A DNA stretch of 12,226 nucleotides from Cryomorphaceae bacterium. GTDB taxonomy: Bacteria > Bacteroidota > Bacteroidia > Flavobacteriales > Schleiferiaceae. A program made the position numbers and the translations under genes. The number at the start of each line of letters is the position of its first letter. Positions within the stretch are counted from its first letter, which is position 1. Below, piece after piece: positions 1 to 6,449 of this stretch. Below the pieces are notes generated by a model. The model was given only the letters and a program-made list of their open reading frames with translations, was not told the origin of the DNA and searched no databases. The stretch lies in contig DNWN01000142.1 in assembly GCA_003507115.1 (NCBI GenBank), positions 282 through 12,507 of the forward strand. The letters are read 5' to 3'.

Positions 1-1
1 A

Positions 2-1786
2 GAGGAGCGCATTGACATCGCCTTCCGGGTGATTGCCGACCACATCCGTGCCGTGGCCTTTGCCATTGCCGACGGCCAGTTGCCGGCATCGGGCGGGGCG
101 GGCTATGTCATTCGCCGCATTTTGCGCCGAGCGGTCCGCTACGGCTATTCGGATTTGGGTTTCCGGGAACCCTTTATGACCCATTTGGTCCCGGTGATGC
201 AAGAAGCCATGGGCGAGGCCTTCCCAGAATTGTACAGCCAAGGCACCCTGGTGGCACAAGTGATTGCCGAGGAAGAAAGTGCCTTCTTGCGCACCCTCGA
301 GTCGGGGTTGAAACGCTTGGACGCCGCAATGAGTGAAGCACAAAATGGTGTTGTTTCCGGCGCGCGCGCGTTTGAATTGTATGACACATTTGGATTCCCC
401 TTGGATCTCACGGCCTTGATTTGCCGCGAAAAGGGCATGTCGGTGGACGAGGCGGGATTCCAAGCTGAGATGGCCAACCAAAAAGCGCGTTCGCGCGCCG
501 CCTCCGCTCAAAAAGTGGGCGACTGGGTGGAGTTGGCCCAAGGAGCAAGCGATGTATTTACCGGCTACGACCAATTGGAGGCGACCTGCCGCGTGCTGCG
601 TCACCGCGAGGTAGAAACCCCAAAGGGAAGCATGACCCATGTGGTCTTGGAGGGTAGCCCTTTCTACCCCGAGGGAGGTGGCCAGGTCGGCGATCAAGGG
701 TGGTTGCGCTTTGGGGATGAGACCCTGGAAGTAATGCAAACCACGAAAGAAACGGGGGTGATCCTGCACCATTTGGCCCAAGCTCCGTCATCCTGGACGG
801 CAGAAGTCCATGCCCGCGTGGATGGGGCACGCCGCCGTGCCTCCAGCGAAAACCACAGTGCCACACACTTGATGCACCACGCTCTGCGCACCGTGCTCGG
901 CACCCATGTGGAGCAACGTGGTTCCTTGGTGCATCCCGGAGGACTGCGCTTTGACTTCTCGCATTTTCAGAAAATGACTCCAGAGGAATGGCAAAAGGTG
1001 GAAGCCCACGTCCGCCAGATGATTGCGGATGCGCTGCCTTTGCAGGTGCATGCGGATGTCGCCGTGGACGAAGCCAAAGCGATGGGGGCGATGGCGCTCT
1101 TCGGAGAAAAATATGGCGACAAGGTGCGTGTGATTCAGTTCGGACCCAGCATTGAACTCTGTGGCGGCACCCATGTGGCGAACACCCAGCAATTGGGCAC
1201 CTTTATCTTGATCAACGAATCTTCGGTGGCGGCAGGGGTTCGCCGCGTCGAGGCCTTGGCGGGGCAGGCGGCGCTCGATTACCTCCTCGCGCAGCACCAA
1301 ACGTTGGCCGAAGTCACGGCAGAAGCCAAAAATTCGGACCCGACGGCGGTCATCCGCGACCTTCGTGCAGAAGTGAGCGAGCTTCAAAAGAAGTTGGAAG
1401 AATTGAACCGGGCCCAAGCCGGTAACCTCAAAGGAGAGTTGCTCAGTTCGACGGAGTCCATAGGCGGATATTCGGTGATAGCTGCCCAAGTCTCCTTGGA
1501 TGCGGCTTCGGCAAAGGACCTCGTCTTCCAAATCAAAGACCATCACCCGGATATCATCATTTTGCTCGCTATCGAAGCGGAGGGGAAGGCTCAGATCCAC
1601 CTTGGAGCGGGGGCCAATGCCTTGGCTCACGTGCATGCGGGGAATTGGGTTCGCGACCTCGGCTCGCACATTCAAGGCGGTGGAGGGGGGCAACCCTTTT
1701 ATGCCTCGGCGGGAGGAAAGAATCCCGCGGGAATTCCCGACCTTTTGAATGCATTTAAAGAAAAAGTAGCCGCATGCAACGCATAA
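2..1786 (+). CDS. alaS: Alanyl-tRNA synthetase, C-terminal two thirds (5' end cut by window)
   Basis: Cytoplasmic class II enzyme that charges tRNA-Ala and hydrolyses mischarged Ser/Gly-tRNA-Ala. The frame is open from base 2, so the GTG at 29 is an internal Val codon and the true start lies upstream. About 594 residues are present, against roughly 870-880 for a full bacterial AlaRS, so most of the aminoacylation core is missing. What remains begins near the end of that core with the conserved segments RVIADHIRAVAFAIADG and GYVIRRILRRAVRYG. The editing domain follows, with its zinc-site motifs HSATH (854-868) and CGGTH (1160-1174). A coiled-coil-like linker lies near 1355-1430 (EVSELQKKLEELNRAQ). 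The C-terminal DHHA1-type C-Ala domain carries a run of five glycines at 1676-1690, in the family's usual place near the C-terminus. No frameshift or missing motif is visible. The stop TAA at 1784 lies inside the next gene. Confidence 0.97.
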   Translation, partial: EERIDIAFRVIADHIRAVAFAIADGQLPASGGAGYVIRRILRRAVRYGYSDLGFREPFMTHLVPVMQEAMGEAFPELYSQGTLVAQVIAEEESAFLRTLESGLKRLDAAMSEAQNGVVSGARAFELYDTFGFPLDLTALICREKGMSVDEAGFQAEMANQKARSRAASAQKVGDWVELAQGASDVFTGYDQLEATCRVLRHREVETPKGSMTHVVLEGSPFYPEGGGQVGDQGWLRFGDETLEVMQTTKETGVILHHLAQAPSSWTAEVHARVDGARRRASSENHSATHLMHHALRTVLGTHVEQRGSLVHPGGLRFDFSHFQKMTPEEWQKVEAHVRQMIADALPLQVHADVAVDEAKAMGAMALFGEKYGDKVRVIQFGPSIELCGGTHVANTQQLGTFILINESSVAAGVRRVEALAGQAALDYLLAQHQTLAEVTAEAKNSDPTAVIRDLRAEVSELQKKLEELNRAQAGNLKGELLSSTESIGGYSVIAAQVSLDAASAKDLVFQIKDHHPDIIILLAIEAEGKAQIHLGAGANALAHVHAGNWVRDLGSHIQGGGGGQPFYASAGGKNPAGIPDLLNAFKEKVAACNA

Positions 1787-2430
1787 TTCTCCTACTCACA
1801 CTGGCTCTGTCTTTGGGTCTTCAGGCGCAGTCTCAACCGCGCTATTACACCGACAGCGATGTTCGTCAGCGCATAGTGAATTTTAACGTTTACGGGCAAC
1901 CCGGAACCCAGTTCCGCCGAATTGGAACAGATCTCAATGGCGTGCAGCCTGAAGTAAACGATCGATTCCTATCTAGGTTGAACGGGGAGACAGGATTTTC
2001 CGTGGATTTTAACCTTCGACCTTTGTATCTCGGGGTTGGAGTCGGTCAGTCGTGGATTAATTACGGACATCGTCTCGAGAATGATGACGTTACCGATGTT
2101 CAAGCGCGCTATTGGGCCATACCGATGCGGGCCGGTTTGGTGACGCATTTGAGCGATGAAGTGACGTTGGAGGCATGGCCGACGGTGACATATCGCCGAG
2201 CCATTTCGTTCGAGCATAGTGCATACCCTAACCCAATCTTTGCGCCCGATTTTTGGACCGCAGGCATTCAGGTGGGGTCTACCGTGGCCATCACCGAGTA
2301 CCTCAGTTTTGTGCTGATGGGGGTGATGGACTATGGTTTCAATGACTTGGAAGCCGGGGCGTCGTGGCGTGAATATTCGGAATTACCTCTCTTTTTCGGG
2401 GTGCGTGCGGGGTTGCGAGTTTCCCTCTAG
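1774..2430 (+). CDS. Small secreted protein, probable outer-membrane beta-barrel, function unknown
   Basis: A 218-residue protein that I cannot assign to a named family. It opens with a clear Sec signal peptide (MQRIILLLTLALSLGLQA, predicted cleavage before Gln19). The mature part has no hydrophobic helix. It shows alternating polar/apolar strands rich in aromatic residues and glycine, such as FSVDFNLRPLYLGVGVGQSW, YWAIPMRAGLVTHL and LPLFFGVRAGLRVSL, a pattern typical of Bacteroidota outer-membrane beta-barrel proteins of about eight strands. The N-terminal 40 mature residues are less barrel-like. The ATG lies 13 bases inside the end of alaS in another frame, there is no Shine-Dalgarno and no room for a promoter, so it is probably expressed by translational coupling from alaS. 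Its stop is six bases from the convergent murF stop. The signal peptide is visible; the barrel is inferred from strand periodicity. Confidence 0.8.
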   Translation: MQRIILLLTLALSLGLQAQSQPRYYTDSDVRQRIVNFNVYGQPGTQFRRIGTDLNGVQPEVNDRFLSRLNGETGFSVDFNLRPLYLGVGVGQSWINYGHRLENDDVTDVQARYWAIPMRAGLVTHLSDEVTLEAWPTVTYRRAISFEHSAYPNPIFAPDFWTAGIQVGSTVAITEYLSFVLMGVMDYGFNDLEAGASWREYSELPLFFGVRAGLRVSL

Positions 2431-2436
2431 CCGGGT

Positions 2437-3702
2437 TTAAAGCGCTGGAAGCAGTTGCTCCAAGGCCATGCCCCGAGATCCTTTGATCCATACGAAGGCG
2501 CTGGAAAGCGCTTCGGCGTGCAGCGCCTGGAGCGCTTCTTCGGTTCGGGAAAAGCTGCGGTAGTGCCCAGGATGTTGGGTGGCGCTAAACGCCTCGCCAA
2601 TCAACCAAACGTGTTCGGCCCCAAGCTCCACAAAGAGGTCCACCATGCGTTGGTGTTCTTCCGCTGTGTATTCCCCCATTTCGAAGAGGTCACCCGCCAT
2701 GTAGTAATGGACGCGGTCTGGATAGATTCCCAAAGCATAGCGAAAGGAGACCTCCATGCTGCTTGGATTGGCATTGTAGGCGTCCAAGAAAACTAAATTT
2801 TTAGGGGTCACTCGAAGTTCACCCCGGTTATTCTTGGGCACATAGGCTGAAATACCGGTGCAAATGGCTTCGGATGAAAGGCCAAAATATGCCCCGAGGG
2901 ACCACGCGGCTTGGAGGTTCGCACCTTGAAATTCCCCGCTGAGGTGGCTTTGTATTTGTGTCTCCCCTCGCTCGATATGGACAAAACCGTTGGAGTCCAT
3001 CCACGTGTTCAAGTCCGGCAGGAATGGGATCGCACCGGGACCCGCGTGATGCACTTGCAACGCATCCTCCGGATTGATGAGACGTTCGCCGCCGAATTCC
3101 AGCAAATAGCGGTACATCTCTGTTTTTCCCCGTATGACCCCTTCAATACCGCCAAATCCCTCCAAATGGGCGCGGCCAAAGTTCGTGATATAGCCCAGGG
3201 TGGGTTCAGCGATTCGGCAGAGGGCATCAATTTCGCCCTGATGGTTGGCGCCCATTTCTATCACGGCGAGGTCGTGCTCAGCACGCAATTGGAGTAACGT
3301 GAAGGGCACGCCTAAATGGTTGTTCAGGTTGCCTCGCGTAGCGTGAACATGAAAGCCCTCTCCGAGTACCGAGGCGAATAACTCCTTCACGGTGGTCTTT
3401 CCGTTGCTCCCGGTCAAGGCAATAAGAGGCTTGCCCCACTGGCGACGGTGGTGCCTCGCTAGAGCTTGCAAGGTGGTTAAGACGGAGGCAACGCGGAATA
3501 CCTGGGGATGGTCGTCGGACAATCCGGGTACGGCATCTTCTATAACGACTGCCGAAGCTCCATGCGTTAAGGCTTCTGCAGCAAAGGCATGGCCATCAAA
3601 TCGTTCTCCTTTCAGAGCAAAAAAAATCTGCCCGGACTCGATAGATCGAGAGTCCGAGCAGATTCCGACATGCTCGTCAAAGCATGCGTAAAGGGCTTCC
3701 AT
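2437..3702 (-). CDS. murF: UDP-N-acetylmuramoyl-tripeptide--D-alanyl-D-alanine ligase
   Basis: Cytoplasmic ATP-dependent Mur ligase that adds D-Ala-D-Ala to the UDP-MurNAc-tripeptide, the last soluble step of peptidoglycan precursor synthesis. The 421 residues are close to the usual MurF length of about 450. In order: an N-terminal substrate domain with the SDSR and GQIFFALKGERFDGHAF segments; the central ATPase domain with P-loop TGSNGKTT (Lys102), the RGNLNNHLGVP segment, EMG, and the FGRAHLEGFGG...GKTEM region containing the lysine that is carbamylated in the family (about residue 193); and the C-terminal domain with AYNANPSSM, AGDLFEMG and KGSRGM near the end. All key motifs are present. 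It is the last gene of a minus-strand unit: its ATG overlaps the gldJ stop by one base (TGATG), which implies translational coupling. No separate promoter is needed or seen. Confidence 0.96.
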   Translation of the reverse strand: MEALYACFDEHVGICSDSRSIESGQIFFALKGERFDGHAFAAEALTHGASAVVIEDAVPGLSDDHPQVFRVASVLTTLQALARHHRRQWGKPLIALTGSNGKTTVKELFASVLGEGFHVHATRGNLNNHLGVPFTLLQLRAEHDLAVIEMGANHQGEIDALCRIAEPTLGYITNFGRAHLEGFGGIEGVIRGKTEMYRYLLEFGGERLINPEDALQVHHAGPGAIPFLPDLNTWMDSNGFVHIERGETQIQSHLSGEFQGANLQAAWSLGAYFGLSSEAICTGISAYVPKNNRGELRVTPKNLVFLDAYNANPSSMEVSFRYALGIYPDRVHYYMAGDLFEMGEYTAEEHQRMVDLFVELGAEHVWLIGEAFSATQHPGHYRSFSRTEEALQALHAEALSSAFVWIKGSRGMALEQLLPAL

Positions 3703-5288
3703 CAGGGCTTGTAGCGGCGGAATTTCTCTTCTTTAGGCTTAGCCGTGCTCTTGCTGCGCTTGTCATCCAAGTTTTGGAATCCAACGCGGTCCATGGCACA
3801 ACGGAAACCAATGAAGTCTGTGGACAAATCCTGCTCGAGATAGCGACGCGTTCCAGGAGAAAGCCAATAGGCCATGTCCTTCCATGAGCCGCCTTTGAAC
3901 ACGCGGGTATCGTTTCCAATCAACGTGGACTCACCGTATTCGTACATGGGGGCATCACCTTCTGCGACACCTCCTTTATCATACAAAATGGAAGATTCCA
4001 CATCACCATCGACGAAATCACGATAGTCGGACTTCTGATAGTTGCGTCGGCCAATATTCTCCTCTTCGGACACCTTGCGCACAGGCAATTGCCCAGGAAG
4101 ACGCACCAAGCTGCTGTCCGTATCATATTGAGGCTCGGTCAAAACAGCCAATTCACCTATGCCATCATAGTTGTTGTCAAAGGTCTCAAACTGGTTGCCT
4201 CGAAAAGGACGATGATCACTCATATCCGTGCCTGACAACGGGCGGTAGATATCAAGGACCCACTCGGCTACGTTGCCAGCCATGTCATATAGGCCAAAGT
4301 CATTCGGGGGATAGAAACGCACCTGCATGGTGATGTTGGCTTGGTCGTTCAAGTAGCCACCAATACCCATGTTGTCCCCCGCACCACGGCGGTAGTTGGC
4401 CAACATGTCACCGCGGTTCTGTTTGTCCGAATTCCGAACGCTAGAACCGTTCCAGGTGTACTTATTGCGGTCGATGGTCCGGTTGTACACGCGGTTGCCC
4501 ACTTCGGCATACGCAGCATACTCCCACTCGGCTTCTGTTGGGAGGCGATACTTGGGAAGCAAGATTCCGTCTTCAATGCGTGCGGGACGGCCTTCCTTGC
4601 CATACACCTGCTGGGGAGAGATGTCCTTCAGGCCATTTTTGTTCTGTTGGGTGTATTCGCCCTGTTTGTAGAGGTATACTTCGGTGTTGAAGTTTTGGTC
4701 GTCCACTTGGTTGGCCATCACGTTGAGAATCCCCTTATCGATGAGGATCTGTTCGTTGACCCGGTCCGTTCTCCAAGAGCAGTAACGCATGGCTTGCTCC
4801 CACGATACGCCCACGACGGGGTAGAAGTTGTAGGCCGGGTGACGGAGGTAGTTTTCGACATAGGTTTCGTTATACCCCAGTTTGTCGCGCCAGACCAAGG
4901 TGTCGGGTAAGGCGGATTGATAAATCTGAGGGTAGTAACCGTAATCGTATACGCGACGCAACCAGTACAGGTACTCGCGGTAGTCCGCGTTGGTTACTTC
5001 ATTTTCATCCATGTAGAACGAAGCGACGGTCACACGACGTGGCGTATTGTTCCAGTCGCGGATAAAATCTTCCTCGACGCGGCCCATAATGAACGTACCG
5101 CCCTCCACGAAAACTAAGCCGGGTCCGGTTTCTTGGCCTTGGTAGTTCAGGTTGATTTGGAATCCGCCATTTTTCTTGTCGTTGTAAGACATGCCGGTCG
5201 TACTCGACGCCGTTTTGCCGCAACTGGCTAAAAGCAACGTAGCCGCGAGGGCCGCTGTGCAGGAACGAAGAACAGATTGAAGCTTCAT
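3702..5288 (-). CDS. gldJ: Gliding motility / T9SS lipoprotein GldJ
   Basis: Outer-membrane lipoprotein of the formylglycine-generating-enzyme (SUMF1) fold; in Flavobacterium it is needed for gliding and for GldK stability and T9SS function. The start is placed at the ATG at 5288 because that gives a proper lipoprotein signal (MKLQSVLRSC..., lipobox LASC, Cys23); the ATG at 5315 would add nine residues and overlap the preceding gene. The 528 residues contain the FGE-like opening GPGLVFVEGGTFIMG (about 55-69), WNNTPRRVTVASFYMDENEVTN, RLPTEAEWEYAAYAE, YDMAGNVAEWVLDIY and FKGGSWKD...DFIGFRCAMD. The two cysteines that are catalytic in true FGEs (SYLCHRSYC in the human enzyme) are replaced here (SWKDMAYWLSPG), so the role should be structural. 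GldJ rather than GldK is favoured by the GGFQ/GPGLVF opening, the ALPDTLVWRDKLGYNE block, the long central insertion and the basic tail KEEKFRRYKP. It starts 11 bases after the PorP-like gene and overlaps murF by one base. Confidence 0.93.
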   Translation of the reverse strand: MKLQSVLRSCTAALAATLLLASCGKTASSTTGMSYNDKKNGGFQINLNYQGQETGPGLVFVEGGTFIMGRVEEDFIRDWNNTPRRVTVASFYMDENEVTNADYREYLYWLRRVYDYGYYPQIYQSALPDTLVWRDKLGYNETYVENYLRHPAYNFYPVVGVSWEQAMRYCSWRTDRVNEQILIDKGILNVMANQVDDQNFNTEVYLYKQGEYTQQNKNGLKDISPQQVYGKEGRPARIEDGILLPKYRLPTEAEWEYAAYAEVGNRVYNRTIDRNKYTWNGSSVRNSDKQNRGDMLANYRRGAGDNMGIGGYLNDQANITMQVRFYPPNDFGLYDMAGNVAEWVLDIYRPLSGTDMSDHRPFRGNQFETFDNNYDGIGELAVLTEPQYDTDSSLVRLPGQLPVRKVSEEENIGRRNYQKSDYRDFVDGDVESSILYDKGGVAEGDAPMYEYGESTLIGNDTRVFKGGSWKDMAYWLSPGTRRYLEQDLSTDFIGFRCAMDRVGFQNLDDKRSKSTAKPKEEKFRRYKP

Positions 5289-5299
5289 AACAGAATCAA

Positions 5300-6292
5300 T
5301 TAGAATTTGGGACACTTGATCTCGCTGTAGCGCGTGCGACTAGAGCGGCAAGGGAACTGATAAGACATGGAAATTTCATGTGCACCCCCCAAGGAATTTT
5401 TCAATGGGGAAATGGTATAATCGTAGGAGTAGCCGAAGGTCCAGGGCACATCGTTGGGGGCAATGCCCACGATGAAGACCAAGGCGTCGGGATTCGTGCT
5501 GATGGCGCCAATGGCTTGGCGGTAAGCCATACCACCGGTCATGGGCCCACGGTTGAAGGAAACGCCGCCCGTTAACTGGTTGGCGCCACCTTGGCTCTGG
5601 AAAACCACGTGGGGAATCAAGAGGTTGTCCAACGAGTTATATAAACGTTTGCGGCCTAAGGGAATCGTGGCGCCCATTTGAGCGGACAACTTCATGGGCA
5701 AGGCATTGTTGGAAAGGAAGGCCTCATTGGGCTCCGTCACGTGGGACGCCGTGATGCCAGCGTAGAAGTGCTCGGTGAAACCCAACATGCCAAAGGTCAA
5801 ATCCAAATGGCTGTTGGTCGTGTTGTCTGGAGCAATTTCGTTTGTGGGCTTCACGAATCCGTAGAAGGGATCGATTTGGTCAGGGAAGGTCAAACTGTTC
5901 CAATCCAAAGCTCGCTGACGGAAGGTTCCTTGAGCTCCAAATAGAATGGAGAAATCACGCGTCACCGTCAAGTGATACGAATAGATCAGGGAGGCTTCGG
6001 TCAAACTCAATGCTCCATTGGCCGCTTCGTCTTGCATGATCAATACGCCCACCCCGCCATTGAGGCGATCGACATACTGATCATAGGATGCAGAATAGGT
6101 CTGATAGACCCCAAGCGAAGGATACTGATTGCGGTAATTGACGTTGACCTTCGGACACTGTTTGACACCGGCGAAGGCGGGATTCAAATACAGTGGGTTG
6201 GCATAGAATTGCGTAAAATGAGGATCTTGTCCGTACATGGACGAGAGCCCCAAAAGGACGAAAGCTATGGTCAATAGGCGTTTCACTGCCAT
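5300..6292 (-). CDS. PorP/SprF family Type IX secretion membrane protein
   Basis: A 330-residue outer-membrane beta-barrel of the PorP/SprF family, whose members assist T9SS assembly or delivery of particular secreted proteins. The start is set at the ATG at 6292, giving the signal peptide MAVKRLLTIAFVLLGLSSMYG followed by mature Gln-Asp-Pro. The opening QDPHFTQFYANPLYLNPAFAG is the family hallmark. Repeated glycine/aromatic strand segments follow (GGVGVLIMQDEA, FSILFGAQGTFRQRALDW, HLDLTFGMLGFTEHFYAGI) and it ends with the typical FGYSYDYTISPL...GGAHEISMSYQF and a Cys-containing tail (CRSSRTRYSEIKCPKF). It is the first gene of the minus-strand unit, 11 bases before gldJ. Many Bacteroidota genomes encode several paralogues, so I do not say whether this is the porP of the gldKLMN locus or an extra copy; its placement beside gldJ suggests a dedicated copy. 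Confidence 0.92.
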   Translation of the reverse strand: MAVKRLLTIAFVLLGLSSMYGQDPHFTQFYANPLYLNPAFAGVKQCPKVNVNYRNQYPSLGVYQTYSASYDQYVDRLNGGVGVLIMQDEAANGALSLTEASLIYSYHLTVTRDFSILFGAQGTFRQRALDWNSLTFPDQIDPFYGFVKPTNEIAPDNTTNSHLDLTFGMLGFTEHFYAGITASHVTEPNEAFLSNNALPMKLSAQMGATIPLGRKRLYNSLDNLLIPHVVFQSQGGANQLTGGVSFNRGPMTGGMAYRQAIGAISTNPDALVFIVGIAPNDVPWTFGYSYDYTISPLKNSLGGAHEISMSYQFPCRSSRTRYSEIKCPKF

Positions 6293-6449
6293 GTTAGATG
6301 TACGAATTAAGAGCCACAAGTATACGATTTTCCTCGTTCTTTCGTGAAAAAGAGCGCAAATTTGCCTGAACAACAAACGCGGCTTTTACCCGTTTATGAC
6401 ATGAATAGACCAAATCACCGGAATCAACCCACGAAGTAACTGCCTAGCC
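6293..6449. other. Divergent intergenic region between the minus-strand unit and porU
   Basis: This 157-base region separates two divergently read units. On the minus strand it holds the candidate -7 box at 6317-6324. On the plus strand I found no TAnnTTTG match that would serve porU. A 12-codon ATG reading frame (6401-6439, plus strand) ends 10 bases before the porU TTG; nothing shows it is translated. No tRNA, strong hairpin or repeat is visible. Confidence 0.6.
6317..6324 (-). promoter_or_regulatory. Probable -7 box for the porP-like/gldJ/murF unit
   Basis: Read on the minus strand, the sequence is TATACTTG, one mismatch from the Bacteroidota -7 consensus TAnnTTTG. It lies 24 bases before the ATG at 6292, predicting a short leader of roughly 15-20 bases. 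About 21 bases upstream is a T-rich run (TTTTTC) where the -33 TTTG would sit, but it is not a good match. This is the only plausible promoter I see for the three-gene unit. Confidence 0.4.

Noticed and set aside
29..31. GTG at 29 as a start codon for alaS
   Set aside because: The frame is open upstream to the window edge with conserved AlaRS sequence, so this is an internal Val codon.
788..1693. A 301-codon open frame on the minus strand inside alaS
   Set aside because: It is fully antisense to a strongly conserved alaS frame, has no signal or family motif, and is explained by GC-rich codon use leaving the opposite strand open.
2485..2545. Several GCGCTT/AGCGCC-type inverted and direct repeats
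   Set aside because: They lie inside the murF coding region in alanine/leucine/glutamate-rich codons and form no consistent array or long stem.
4341..4910. A 189-codon open frame on the plus strand inside gldJ
   Set aside because: It is fully antisense to gldJ, and its valine-rich, low-complexity translation is what the reverse of a coding strand gives.
5289..5315. GldJ start at the ATG at 5315
   Set aside because: It would overlap the end of the PorP-like gene and put nine polar residues before an otherwise standard lipoprotein signal that starts at 5288.
6293..6376. N-terminal extension of the PorP-like protein to an upstream ATG at 6376
   Set aside because: The added 28 residues would bury the signal peptide, and the extension covers the probable promoter at 6317-6324.
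6355..6400. Possible plus-strand promoter for porU (TTTG near 6361 with a TACCCGTT about 20 bases later)
   Set aside because: The second element matches TAnnTTTG poorly, so I could not support it as a feature.
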